Positions 15,621 through 24,154 of a stretch of 64,000 nucleotides of DNA are shown here, in pieces. The first letter of the stretch is position 1. Every line of letters begins with the position of its first letter. This DNA is from Streptomyces sp. NBC_00249 (GTDB lineage Bacteria > Actinomycetota > Actinomycetes > Streptomycetales > Streptomycetaceae): the NCBI RefSeq assembly GCF_026342355.1, contig NZ_JAPEMV010000010.1, positions 186,001 to 250,000 of the forward strand, in the 5' to 3' direction. A program made the position numbers and the translations under genes. The notes beneath the pieces were generated by a model. It was not told where the DNA came from, searched no databases, and saw nothing but the letters and a program-made list of their open reading frames with translations.

Positions 15621-16523
15621 CTACATCTCCTCCGTGACGTAACGGTGAAGCCAGGTGCGGAACTCCGGGCCCAGGTCCTCACGTTCGCACGCGAGTCGGA
15701 CGATGGCCCGCAGGTAGTCCCCGCGGTCCCCGGTGTCGTAGCGGCGGCCCCGGAAGACCACGCCGTGCACCGGGCCGCCCACGCTCTCGTCGGCGGCCAG
15801 CTTCTGCAGGGCGTCGGTGAGCTGGATCTCCCCGCCGCGGCCCGGCTCGGTCTCCCGCAGTATGCCGAAGATCGCCGGGTTGAGGACGTAGCGTCCAATA
15901 ACCGCGAAGTTGCTGGGCGCCTCGGAGGCGTCCGGCTTCTCGACGAGCCCGGTGACCCGGACGACGTCCGGGTCCTCGGTCGGCTCGACGGCGGCGCAGC
16001 CGTAGAGGTGCACGCTGGACGGGTCGACCTCCATGAGCGCGATGACGGTTCCGCCGGTGCGCGCGTGGATGTCGACCATCCGCCGCAGGAGGGGGTCGCG
16101 GGGGTCGATGAGGTCGTCGCCGAGGAGGACGGCGAAGGGCTCGGTGCCGACGTGCGGTTCGGCGCAGAGCACGGCGTGGCCGAGGCCGCGCGGGTCGCCC
16201 TGGCGGACGTAGTGCATGGTGGCGAGGTCGCTGGACTCCTGGACCTTCTTCAGCCGGTCGTCGTCGCCCTTGGCGATGAGGGCCGACTCCAGTTCGTAGT
16301 TCCGGTCGAAGTGGTCTTCCAGGGGCCGCTTGTTACGTCCTGTGATCATGAGGACGTCGTCCAGTCCGGCCGAGACGGCTTCCTCGACCACGTACTGAAT
16401 GGCCGGTTTGTCCACGACCGGGAGCATTTCCTTGGGGGTTGCCTTGGTCGCCGGGAGGAACCGAGTGCCGAGGCCCGCGGCCGGGATGACGGCTTTCTTG
16501 ATCACTGGGTGCGACTGAGTCAT
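15621..16523 (-). CDS. galU: UTP-glucose-1-phosphate uridylyltransferase GalU
   Basis: From the ATG at 16523 the protein has 300 residues, as usual. KKAVIPAAGLGTRFLPATKATPKEMLPVVDKPAIQYVVEEA is the nucleotide-binding start. FAVLLGDDLI holds the metal-binding Asp pair, and LVEKPDASEAPSNFAVIGRYVL and GEIQLTDAL follow as in the family. It makes UDP-glucose from UTP and glucose-1-phosphate, which feeds wall, trehalose and exopolysaccharide synthesis. It heads the galU-moeA-moaC-mogA-rimJ run and is divergent from the folate cyclo-ligase across 91 bp. The open frame extends upstream, but only as antisense to that neighbour. Confidence 0.97.
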   Translation of the reverse strand: MTQSHPVIKKAVIPAAGLGTRFLPATKATPKEMLPVVDKPAIQYVVEEAVSAGLDDVLMITGRNKRPLEDHFDRNYELESALIAKGDDDRLKKVQESSDLATMHYVRQGDPRGLGHAVLCAEPHVGTEPFAVLLGDDLIDPRDPLLRRMVDIHARTGGTVIALMEVDPSSVHLYGCAAVEPTEDPDVVRVTGLVEKPDASEAPSNFAVIGRYVLNPAIFGILRETEPGRGGEIQLTDALQKLAADESVGGPVHGVVFRGRRYDTGDRGDYLRAIVRLACEREDLGPEFRTWLHRYVTEEM

Positions 16524-16614
16524 GGACAGCACGATAGTGGACCTTGCCGAACCCCCGTCCAGGTTCCGGTGAATAGGTCCAGGTATGCACCAATAGGAAA
16601 GGGTATGTGACTCG

Positions 16615-17238
16615 ATGGTCGTGGAGAATTCATCCGGTAATCCTCCGGTTCCTCCCGAAAAGGCGGCCTTGCGGCGTGAACTCCTCGCCGCCCGCCGCGC
16701 CCTGTCCCCCGAGTCCCGCGGCGCGGCGGCCGACGCCCTCGCCCGCTCCGCCCTCGCCCTGCCCGAGCTGGCCGGCGCGCGCACGGTGGCGGCGTACGTC
16801 TCCGTCGGCGGCGAGCCGGGCACCCACGCGCTGCTCGACGCGCTGCGGGCGGCCGGGAAGCGGGTGCTGCTGCCCCTGCTGCTGCCCGACAACGACCTCG
16901 ACTGGGCGGCGTATGAAGGTCCGGGCAGTCTGCGGGAGGCCGCGCACCCGGGGAAGATGCGGCTGCTGGAGCCCGCCGGCGCCCCGCTCGGCCCCGACGC
17001 CGTGACCGCGGCCGACGCCGTGCTGCTGCCCGGGCTGGCGGTGGACCGGCGCGGGATGCGGCTGGGCCGCGGCGGGGGCTCGTACGACCGGGTGCTGGCC
17101 CGGCTGGAGCGCGCCGGGGCGCATCCGGCGCTGGTGGTGCTCCTCTACGACGAAGAGGTGGTCGCGCGGGTCCCGGAGGAACCGCACGACCACCCCGTCC
17201 AGGCGGTGGCCACCCCGTCGGGGGTGGTCCGTTTCTGA
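16615..17238 (+). CDS. 5-formyltetrahydrofolate cyclo-ligase
   Basis: The protein has 207 residues. KAALRRELLAARRALSP opens the family domain. LPLLLPDNDLDWAAYEG and LLPGLAVDRRGMRLGRGGGSYDRVLARL form the conserved substrate and ATP/Mg site, with the GxGxGYYD-like loop reading GRGGGSYD. The enzyme converts 5-formyl-THF to 5,10-methenyl-THF using ATP. The galU-divergent position is shared with mycobacteria. A GC hairpin (CCACCCC/GGGGTGG near 17209-17226) lies in its last codons, before the convergent penicillin-acylase gene 9 bp away. Confidence 0.95.
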   Translation: MVVENSSGNPPVPPEKAALRRELLAARRALSPESRGAAADALARSALALPELAGARTVAAYVSVGGEPGTHALLDALRAAGKRVLLPLLLPDNDLDWAAYEGPGSLREAAHPGKMRLLEPAGAPLGPDAVTAADAVLLPGLAVDRRGMRLGRGGGSYDRVLARLERAGAHPALVVLLYDEEVVARVPEEPHDHPVQAVATPSGVVRF

Positions 17239-17247
17239 GCCCCGCCG

Positions 17248-20145
17248 CTAGGGCTTCAGCGTCAGGGTCTCGACCGTCGCCTTGTCGACGGCCTCCTTGC
17301 CGAAGGCCCACTCCAGCAGCTCGCCCTTGGCCCACAGGGTTGTCTGGTCCGTGTAGTTGGAGTGGTACGCGTGGCCCGAGGCGCCGGTCAGGTTGATCCA
17401 GCGGGACTTGTCCAGGTCGTTGAGGTTCACGACCATCCGCATCGACGGGACCCAGGTGACCCCGTACCCGCTGGAGGCGTTCCAGCCGGTGGCGTTGACG
17501 GTGGCCTCGCCGCCGCCCAGGTTCCACGGGCCGCGGTTGAGGAGCCACTGCATGAAGCCGGGGCCCTCGGTGCCGATGGTCTGGTTCTTCAGGCTGAGCT
17601 GGTGCAGGCGGCCCCAGCTCCAGGTCGACTGGTCCTTGCCGAGCTTGGCGGTCAGCTCCCAGCGGGCGTCCTCCATGGCCCGCGCGAACAGCTCGTCGCG
17701 GGTGGTGGTCTCCTTCTCGCCGAGCTTGCGGGCGGGGGACTTCCACCACGCCGACTTCTCGTCCTTGACCAGCCGGCGGACCACCTCGAACCAGCGGTCA
17801 CCGCCGTCGGGCTGCGCCGAGTCCGGGCCGCGGGTGCCGCATTCGCGGACCACCTCGGCCAGGTCGTCGTTGGGGCCGGTGGCCTCCTTGACGTTGACGC
17901 AGTCGCCCTCGATCCGCAGTTCCTTGGGCATCTTGTCGCCGAAGGACAGCTTGAGGATGTTGCGCCAGACCGCGTTGAAGTACGCGGCGGCCGCCGAGTC
18001 GGACTCCTGCGTGTAGTTCCAGCCGTCGAGGAGCTTCTGCGCCGAGCGCACGTCCGGGTCGGTGACCTGGATCTTGGCCAGCATCGGGGTCAGCAGCGCG
18101 GCGATCTCGCTGCTGTTGTCCATCTGCATGGTGCGCATGTCGTCGGTGGAGATCTTGCCGCTGTCCTTGATCTTCGCCTCGATGAGGTCGTTGATCCGCT
18201 GGCTGCGGGCGCCGTAGCCCCAGTCGGTCGTCAGGACGTACGGGTACTTGCCCGCGCCGGTGCCGGTCTCGGCGACGGCCTGGTTGGCGGTGACGACGTA
18301 GCCGCGGGCCGGGTTGAGCTCCCAGGGCATCTCGTTCTGCGGGATGTAGCCCGCGTTGCCGTCCTTGCCGCCCTTCCAGGCGTACTTCGGGTCCCAGCCG
18401 GGGGCGGGCATGCGGCCGTCGCCCTGGGTGCGCATCGGGATGCGGCCCGGGGCCTGGTAGCCGATGTTGCCGTACTGACCCTTGTTGTCGGCGTAGATCA
18501 GATTCTGTGACGGGACCTCGAAGTCCGCGGCCGCGGCCCGGAAGCTGTTGAAGTCCTTGGCCTTGTCGATCTTGAACACCGCGTCCATCGACTTGCCGGG
18601 GTCCAGGGCGGTCCAGCGCAGGGCGACGGCGTAGCCGTTGCCGCGGTCGGGGGCGGAGCTGGGGACGGGGGCGCGGGTGCCGACCGTGCCCAGCTCGTCG
18701 CTGCGGTCGGAGATCAGCGGTCCGTTGTTGGTGCTGCGGACGGTGATCTTCTTGCTCTTGCCGCCGGCGACCTTGATCTCCTCCTCACGCGTGGTGAAGG
18801 GGAGCGTCTTGTTGTCGTAGACGTAGCCGTCGGGCTTGATCTGCTCCAGGTACAGGTCGGTGACGTCGGCGCCGAGGTTCGTCATGCCCCAGGCGATGTC
18901 GGCGTTGTGGCCGATGACCACGCCGGGCATGCCGGAGAAGGTGAAACCGGCGACGTCGTACTGGCACTGGGCCGAGACCGCGCGGCAGTGCAGGCCCATC
19001 TGGTACCAGACCGAGGGCAGCTGCGGGGAGAGGTGCGGGTCGTTCGCGAGGAGCGGCTTGCCGGTCGTCGTGTACTTGCCGGAGACGACCCAGGAGTTCG
19101 AGCCGATGCCGCTGCCGTTGGGGCCGAGGATCGCCGGGATCTCGTCCAGGGTCTTGGCGAGGGCGCTGAGCTGCGTGCGCAGGCCGACGCCCGCGCCCTG
19201 GGCGGTGGCGTTTCCGGCGAGGCCGGTGCCGGTGCCGGTGGCGCCGTTACCGGTGCCGGTGCCCGTGCCCGTTCCCGTGGAGCCGGTGCCGGTCGAGCCG
19301 GTGCCGGTGCCCGTTCCCGTCGAGCCCGTGCCCGTACCGGTGGAGCCCGTACCGGTACCCGTGGAGCCGGTGCCCGGGGTGCCCTGGGGGGCGTACTTGC
19401 CGCCCGCGACGGTGCCGCCCTCGACGATCGGCTTGTTCCGGTCGAAGGGGTACGGCGGGTACAGCTCGTCGATCTGCTGCTGCGAGAGGCTGCTCGCCAT
19501 CAGGGAGCGGTCGATCTCGTCCTGCATGTTTCCGCGCAGGTCCCAGGCCATGGCCTTGAGCCAGGCCACCGAGTCCACCGGCGTCCACTTCTCCGGGGCG
19601 TAGCCGTCGGACAGCTTGAGCGCGGCGTGCTCGACGGAGAGGTCCTTGCCGGACTTCCCCTTCAGGTACGCGTTGACCCCGTCGGCGTAGGCCTGGAGGT
19701 ACTTCTTCGTCTCGGGTGAGAGCTTGGTGTCGAACTCGGCCTGCGCGACCTGCCGCCAGCCCAGCGTGCGCAGGAAGGCGTCGGTCTCCACCTGGCCGGA
19801 GCCGAACATCTCCGACAGGCGGCCGGAGGTCATGTGGCGGCGTACGTCCATCTCCCAGAACCGGTCCTGCGCGTGGACGAAGCCCTGCGCGCGGAAGAGG
19901 TCCTCGTCGTTGTCGGCGTAGAGCTGCGGAATCCCGCGCTCGTCGCGCTTGACGTCGACGGTCCCGGTCAGGCCGGGGACCTTGAGGGAGCCGGTGGCCT
20001 GGGGGAAGGAGGAGCGCACGGTGTCCGCGCTCCAGTACGCGCCGTAGCCGAGGCCCGCCAAGAGCGCCAGGACCATGACGAGCACGAGCAGGCGTGCGCG
20101 TCGTCCCTTCTTCTTGACGGAAGGTCCGGATTCTTTGGCGGGCAT
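17248..20145 (-). CDS. Penicillin acylase family (S45) Ntn-hydrolase
   Basis: The protein has 965 residues. An N-terminal membrane anchor (about 17-40) is followed by the alpha-chain part with FRAQGFVHAQDRFWEMDVRRHMTSGRLSE. A Gly/Thr/Ser repeat spacer at about 256-306 comes next, then GIGSNSWVVSG, whose Ser349 should become the N-terminal nucleophile of the beta chain after self-cleavage (S-N-x-W as in penicillin G acylase). NDPHL, the oxyanion-region motif, is present. Such enzymes hydrolyse amide bonds of acyl compounds, including quorum signals or lipopeptides in some species. It faces outward from the membrane and is divergent from the antiporter gene. Confidence 0.93.
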   Translation of the reverse strand: MPAKESGPSVKKKGRRARLLVLVMVLALLAGLGYGAYWSADTVRSSFPQATGSLKVPGLTGTVDVKRDERGIPQLYADNDEDLFRAQGFVHAQDRFWEMDVRRHMTSGRLSEMFGSGQVETDAFLRTLGWRQVAQAEFDTKLSPETKKYLQAYADGVNAYLKGKSGKDLSVEHAALKLSDGYAPEKWTPVDSVAWLKAMAWDLRGNMQDEIDRSLMASSLSQQQIDELYPPYPFDRNKPIVEGGTVAGGKYAPQGTPGTGSTGTGTGSTGTGTGSTGTGTGTGSTGTGSTGTGTGTGTGNGATGTGTGLAGNATAQGAGVGLRTQLSALAKTLDEIPAILGPNGSGIGSNSWVVSGKYTTTGKPLLANDPHLSPQLPSVWYQMGLHCRAVSAQCQYDVAGFTFSGMPGVVIGHNADIAWGMTNLGADVTDLYLEQIKPDGYVYDNKTLPFTTREEEIKVAGGKSKKITVRSTNNGPLISDRSDELGTVGTRAPVPSSAPDRGNGYAVALRWTALDPGKSMDAVFKIDKAKDFNSFRAAAADFEVPSQNLIYADNKGQYGNIGYQAPGRIPMRTQGDGRMPAPGWDPKYAWKGGKDGNAGYIPQNEMPWELNPARGYVVTANQAVAETGTGAGKYPYVLTTDWGYGARSQRINDLIEAKIKDSGKISTDDMRTMQMDNSSEIAALLTPMLAKIQVTDPDVRSAQKLLDGWNYTQESDSAAAAYFNAVWRNILKLSFGDKMPKELRIEGDCVNVKEATGPNDDLAEVVRECGTRGPDSAQPDGGDRWFEVVRRLVKDEKSAWWKSPARKLGEKETTTRDELFARAMEDARWELTAKLGKDQSTWSWGRLHQLSLKNQTIGTEGPGFMQWLLNRGPWNLGGGEATVNATGWNASSGYGVTWVPSMRMVVNLNDLDKSRWINLTGASGHAYHSNYTDQTTLWAKGELLEWAFGKEAVDKATVETLTLKP
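19226..19378 (-). repeat. In-frame Gly-Thr/Ser repeat in the acylase spacer
   Basis: About 50 codons encode alternating GTGSTGTG units, made of GGX-ACX codons with some degeneracy. It lies exactly between the alpha and beta parts of the acylase, where a spacer peptide is normally cut out. The tract is prone to length change, so other strains may differ. Confidence 0.9.
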
Positions 20146-20299
20146 CGCTGTCCTTAGAGGGGCAGGGTGGTCCTGGCAGTGCTGGGAGCAACCATAGGCG
20201 CAGGACCGCGCTCGTTGATCCGCCAGGGGTACAGCTGCCGAGGACAGGGGGCTGCGGGCGTTTCACAATGTGAGGAGCGCGTCAAGAAATCGTCAAATA

Positions 20300-20313
20300 T
20301 TAGGTAAGGTAAC
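20300..20313 (+). promoter_or_regulatory. TTAGGTAAGGTAAC element, promoter or iron-box-like
   Basis: In an AT-rich patch 72-85 bp before the antiporter start the sequence reads TTAGGTAAGGTAAC. It resembles one side of the DmdR/IdeR iron box (TTAGGTTAGGCTAACCTAA) but lacks the second arm. TAGGTA/TAAGGT could also be a -10 hexamer. The gap serves both the antiporter and the divergent acylase. Low confidence for any one role. Confidence 0.3.
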
Positions 20314-20384
20314 GAAGTACTTGCCGACCCACCGCGCCCCGCGAGGAACGATCCACCGCGGCGCTCCGAGGAAAGGGCCGCCCG

Positions 20385-21890
20385 CTGACTGTCCACACGC
20401 TCAATGAGCTCCTGCTGGTCTGCTCGCTCGTGCTGCTCGTCGCCGTCGCGGCGGTGCGCATCTCTTCACGCAGCGGCCTCCCCAGCCTGCTCATCTATCT
20501 CGGCATAGGCATAGCGATAGGCCAGGACGGCATAGGCAACGTCGTCTTCGACAACGCCGAGCTGACCCAGGTCATCGGCTACGCCGCGCTCGTCGTGATC
20601 CTTGCCGAGGGCGGTCTGGGCACCAAGTGGAAAGAGATCAAGCCGGCGCTGCCGGCCGCGATCGTGCTGTCGCTGGTCGGCGTCGCGGTCAGTGTGGGCG
20701 TGACGGCGGCGGGCGCCCACTACCTCGTCGGCCTGGAGTGGCGCCAGGCGCTGCTGATCGGCGCGGTCGTCTCCTCGACCGACGCGGCGGCCGTCTTCTC
20801 CGTCCTGCGCAAGGTCCCGCTCCCCTCGCGGGTGACGGGCGTACTGGAGGCCGAGTCGGGCTTCAACGACGCCCCGGTGGTCATCCTGGTCGTGGCCTTC
20901 GCGACGGTCGGACCGGTGGACGAGTGGTACGTGCTGCTCGGCAAGATCGCGCTGGAGCTGTCCATCGGCGCCGCGATCGGCCTGGCGGTGGGCTTCCTGG
21001 GGGCGTACGGACTGAGGCACGTGGCACTGCCCGCCTCGGGCCTGTACCCGATCGCGGTGATGGCGATCGCCGTGGCGGCGTACGCGGCCGGCGCGATGGC
21101 GCACGGTTCGGGCTTCCTCGCCGTGTACCTGGCGGCGATGGTGCTGGGCAACGCGAAGCTTCCGCACTGGCCGGCGACGCGGGGGTTCGCGGACGGGCTC
21201 GGCTGGATCGCGCAGATCGGCATGTTCGTGCTGCTGGGCCTGCTGGTGACCCCGCACGAGCTGGTGCACGACTTCTGGCCCGCCGTGATCATCGGCCTGG
21301 TGCTGACCATGGTGGCGCGGCCGCTGGAGGTCTTCGTCAGCCTGCTGCCCTTCCGGATCCCGTGGCAGGAGCAGGCCCTGATGTCGTGGGCCGGGCTGCG
21401 CGGCGCGGTGCCCATCATCTTGGCGACCATCCCGATGGTGACCGGGATCGAGGGCAGCGACCGGGTCTTCAACATCGTCTTCGTGCTGGTCGTCGTGTAC
21501 ACGCTGGTGCAGGGGCCGACGCTGCCGTGGCTGGCGCGCAAGCTGGAGCTCGGCGACACCGACGAGGCCGCCGCGGACCTCGGGATCGAGTCGGCGCCGC
21601 TGGAGAAGCTGCGCGGGCACCTGCTGTCCTTCGCGATACCGCCCGCCTCGCGGATGCACGGCGTGGAGGTGAGCGAGCTGCGGCTGCCCGCGGGGGCGTC
21701 GGTGACGCTGGTGGTCCGGGACGCGAAGAGCTTCGTACCGGCGCCGTCGACGGTGCTGCGGCACGGGGACGAGCTGCTGGTGGTGGCCACGGACCCGGTG
21801 CGGGACGCGGCCGAGGCGCGGCTGCGCGCGGTGGCCCGGGGCGGCAAGCTCGCGGGGTGGCTGGGGACGGGTGGCGGATCGTCACTCTAG
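20385..21890 (+). CDS. Cation/proton antiporter with C-terminal TrkA_C domain (NhaP2/CvrA-like)
   Basis: The best start is a CTG at 20385, about 7 bp after GAGGAAAGGG, giving LTVHTLNELLLVCSL and 501 residues. No ATG or GTG lies upstream in frame, and the first internal GTG (20430) would cut the first membrane helix. The CPA1-type membrane domain has about 12 helices with VVSSTDAAAVFSVLRK and ESGFNDAPVVIL, the ion-binding Asp motifs. After residue ~400 a TrkA_C-like regulatory domain follows (MHGVEVSELRLPAGASVTLVVRD...DELLVVATDP). The protein likely exchanges K+ or Na+ for H+. Confidence 0.9.
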   Translation: MTVHTLNELLLVCSLVLLVAVAAVRISSRSGLPSLLIYLGIGIAIGQDGIGNVVFDNAELTQVIGYAALVVILAEGGLGTKWKEIKPALPAAIVLSLVGVAVSVGVTAAGAHYLVGLEWRQALLIGAVVSSTDAAAVFSVLRKVPLPSRVTGVLEAESGFNDAPVVILVVAFATVGPVDEWYVLLGKIALELSIGAAIGLAVGFLGAYGLRHVALPASGLYPIAVMAIAVAAYAAGAMAHGSGFLAVYLAAMVLGNAKLPHWPATRGFADGLGWIAQIGMFVLLGLLVTPHELVHDFWPAVIIGLVLTMVARPLEVFVSLLPFRIPWQEQALMSWAGLRGAVPIILATIPMVTGIEGSDRVFNIVFVLVVVYTLVQGPTLPWLARKLELGDTDEAAADLGIESAPLEKLRGHLLSFAIPPASRMHGVEVSELRLPAGASVTLVVRDAKSFVPAPSTVLRHGDELLVVATDPVRDAAEARLRAVARGGKLAGWLGTGGGSSL

Positions 21891-22316
21891 GTGGCGGAGG
21901 GGGTCCGGGGGCGGTGCGCGGTGGCGCCCGGATGAACGTTTTCCGTTAGAGCAGCGTTCCAATTCGGCCGATTTCAGTGGCGTGTGGCAGGGAATGCCCC
22001 CATTTCCTGGGCGCAGGAATGCGAAGTTCCAGTTAATCGCAGGTGAAGACACGAGTTGTCAGCGTAATCACAGGGCGTGGTAGTGAATCTCCCTGTACGA
22101 TGAAGGCACACCAGATCGAACCAACTCTGCCTGACGCAGAGCTGGCGCGACCGCAAAGCGGCCGTGGCTCCCTCCCGCAGTGGGCGCCCAGGTATCACTC
22201 GGTTCTGCGCAAGAGGACAGCTCTCGGGGCTCCCACATGTACGGGTGCGGTCGCTCACAAGGCGGCCCATCGTCCGCAGACGGGGACGCTCTACCAGGCA
22301 GCGGAAAGGCCAGGCC
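21891..22316 (+). other. Long AT-richer leader/intergenic region before the MFS gene
   Basis: No protein gene is supported in these 426 bp. GC content drops clearly between about 21930 and 22130. A CTCTGC-N5-GCAGAG hairpin occurs near 22125-22141, and other weak stems follow. The length and folding could mean an attenuator-controlled 5' leader for the exporter gene, but I recognise no known riboswitch class. The open frames across it have atypical codon use. Confidence 0.4.
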
Positions 22317-23678
22317 GTGACATCCGCGGTCACGACCGACAAGTCCGCCACGACCACCCGCCCCGGCTACGGACAGCTGCTGCGCACTCCCGGAGCCCTC
22401 GGCTTCGTCCTCCCCGGCTTCGCCGCCCGTCTGCCCTTCGGCATGCTGACCATCAGCATCCTGCTGCTCGTCCAGCACGCCACCGGCTCCTACGGCGACG
22501 CGGGCATCGTCTCCGCCGTCACCGGCGTCTCCATGGCCCTGTTCGCGCCGGTCATGGGCAAGTTCACCGACCGCCGCGGCCAGAGCGCCGTCCTCGTACC
22601 GGTCGTCCTCGTGCACGCCACCGCGGTCTCCGCCCTGACCGCGCTGGCCCTCCTCGGCGCCCCGCTGTGGGCGCTCGCGCTGGCCGCCGTCCCGGCCGGC
22701 GCCTCCGTCCCGCAGGTCGGACCCATGGTCCGGTCCCGCTGGGCCGCGAAGCTGGAGGGCTCCCCGCTGCTGCCGACGGCCGCCGCGTTCGAGTCCGTCA
22801 CCGACGAGTTCACCTTCGTCGTCGGCCCGGTGCTCGCCACCGCGCTGTGCACCGGCATCCACCCGGCGGCCGGTCTGGCCACCGAAGCGGCCCTGACCCT
22901 GCTCGGCGGCCTGTTCTTCGCCGCCCAGCGCGCCACCGAGCCCCAGCCGGCCGCCCGCCCGGCCGACGGCGAGAAGCACGCCTCCGCCCTGTCCTTCCCG
23001 GGCCTGCGCGTCCTGATCGTGGCCTTCCTCGGGATCGGCGCCGTCTTCGGCGGCATGCAGATCTCGCTCGCCGCCTTCTCCTCCGAGATCGGCAACCCGG
23101 GCGCCAACGGCCTGCTCTACGGCATCTTCGCCGCCGGCAACATGATCGCCGGCATCACCATGGGCGCCGTCGCCTGGAAGATCGGCCCGCGCCGCCGCCT
23201 GCTGATGGGCTACGTCGGCCTGACCGCCGCCGCCTCGGTCCTGTGGGCCGCGAACTCGGTGATCCTGCTGGGCGCGCTCGGCCTGGTCGTCGGCCTGTGC
23301 ATCGCCCCCGCGCTGATCACCGGCTACACGATGGTCGAGCAGCTGATCCCGGCCGCCTCGCGCACCGAGGCCTTCACCTGGCTGACCGGAGCGGTCGCCT
23401 TCGGGCAGGCCGTCGCCGTGACCCTGGCCGGCCGCCTGACGGACGCGCACGGATCCTCGTACGGCTTCCTCGTGCCGCTCGTGGCGACCGCGCTCGCGCT
23501 GGCCACGCTGCTGGCGCTGCGGGCGAAGCTCGCGCCGAAGGCCCCGAGCCGGATCGTGAACTCCTCGGCCCCGGCTTCGGCCCCGGTCTCGGCCCCGGTC
23601 TCCAGCGCTGTCAAGAGCGCCCCGAACCGGGTGAACGAGCGTGGGATCGGTCACCGCACGCCGGTGACGGTGGACTGA
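22317..23678 (+). CDS. MFS transporter
   Basis: The GTG at 22317 follows GGAAAGG by 8 bp and gives 453 residues with about 12 hydrophobic helices. LFAPVMGKFTDRRGQ is the loop 2-3 signature of the major facilitator superfamily (D-R-R-G). The hydrophilic centre (PQPAARPADGEKHAS) is the usual mid-loop. The general pattern (LPGFAARLPFGMLTISILLLVQ) resembles actinobacterial drug/metabolite exporters. The substrate is unknown. A Ser/Ala/Pro tail ends the protein. Confidence 0.88.
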   Translation: MTSAVTTDKSATTTRPGYGQLLRTPGALGFVLPGFAARLPFGMLTISILLLVQHATGSYGDAGIVSAVTGVSMALFAPVMGKFTDRRGQSAVLVPVVLVHATAVSALTALALLGAPLWALALAAVPAGASVPQVGPMVRSRWAAKLEGSPLLPTAAAFESVTDEFTFVVGPVLATALCTGIHPAAGLATEAALTLLGGLFFAAQRATEPQPAARPADGEKHASALSFPGLRVLIVAFLGIGAVFGGMQISLAAFSSEIGNPGANGLLYGIFAAGNMIAGITMGAVAWKIGPRRRLLMGYVGLTAAASVLWAANSVILLGALGLVVGLCIAPALITGYTMVEQLIPAASRTEAFTWLTGAVAFGQAVAVTLAGRLTDAHGSSYGFLVPLVATALALATLLALRAKLAPKAPSRIVNSSAPASAPVSAPVSSAVKSAPNRVNERGIGHRTPVTVD

Positions 23679-23708
23679 TCCGCCGGAATACGTCACCATG
23701 GAGCGTCG

Positions 23709-23735
23709 TTAGCACTCATTGAGTCAGAGTGCCAG
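23709..23735 (+). promoter_or_regulatory. CIRCE-like HrcA operator
   Basis: TTAGCACTC, nine bases, GAGTGCCAG. The left arm and 9-bp spacing match the HrcA operator CIRCE (TTAGCACTC-N9-GAGTGCTAA) exactly; the right arm matches 7 of 9. It ends at the ribosome site (AGGAGG) of the zinc-ribbon gene, so bound HrcA would block expression. This suggests heat-shock control of the fmdB-like gene. Confidence 0.7.
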
Positions 23736-23745
23736 GAGGAAATTC

Positions 23746-24069
23746 GTGCCGACCTACCAGTACCAGTGCACCGAGTGCGGTGAGGGCCTTGAGGCCGTGC
23801 AGAAGTTCACCGATGACGCACTGACCGTGTGCCCGAGCTGCGACGGACGCCTGAAGAAGGTGTTCTCCGCGGTCGGCATCGTCTTCAAGGGTTCCGGTTT
23901 CTACCGGAACGACAGCCGTGGCTCCTCGTCGAGCAGCACGCCGGCCTCGAAGCCGTCGTCGACCTCGTCGTCGTCTTCGTCGTCTTCCACGACGTCGACC
24001 GCCGCTCCTGCCGCTTCGTCCTCCTCGACGTCGTCCAGCACGGGCAGCAGCTCCACCTCGGCTGCCTGA
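23746..24069 (+). CDS. FmdB family zinc-ribbon protein with poly-Ser/Thr tail
   Basis: A GTG 5 bp after AGGAGG starts a 107-residue protein. Residues 1-45 form the FmdB/CxxC-CxxC ribbon: PTYQYQCTECGEG...CPSCDG, then the conserved VFSAVGIVFKGSGFY. The last ~55 residues are almost only Ser, Thr, Ala and Pro. FmdB-type proteins are small putative regulators of unclear function. A CIRCE-like operator covers its 5' end and a strong terminator follows, so it seems to be its own unit. Confidence 0.9.
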   Translation: MPTYQYQCTECGEGLEAVQKFTDDALTVCPSCDGRLKKVFSAVGIVFKGSGFYRNDSRGSSSSSTPASKPSSTSSSSSSSSTTSTAAPAASSSSTSSSTGSSSTSAA

Positions 24070-24091
24070 CCCCGCGGACCCGTTCGTCTTC

Positions 24092-24132
24092 CGCAAGGCC
24101 CCGTACGCCCTCCCGGGCGGCGGGGCCTTGCG
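24092..24132 (+). terminator. Terminator after the FmdB-like gene
   Basis: CGCAAGGCCCCG at 24092-24103 pairs perfectly with CGGGGCCTTGCG at 24121-24132. The loop carries a further small CGCCC/GGGCG stem. It lies 22 bp after the stop codon and just before the phosphorylase gene. Confidence 0.8.
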
Positions 24133-24154
24133 CGTGCCCGGTTAGGGTGGCGGC

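Noticed and set aside
14264..15898. Upstream extension of moeA into galU
   Set aside because: Codons before the TTG at 15616 are the antisense or out-of-frame part of galU, with Ser/Arg-rich shadow composition and no family similarity.
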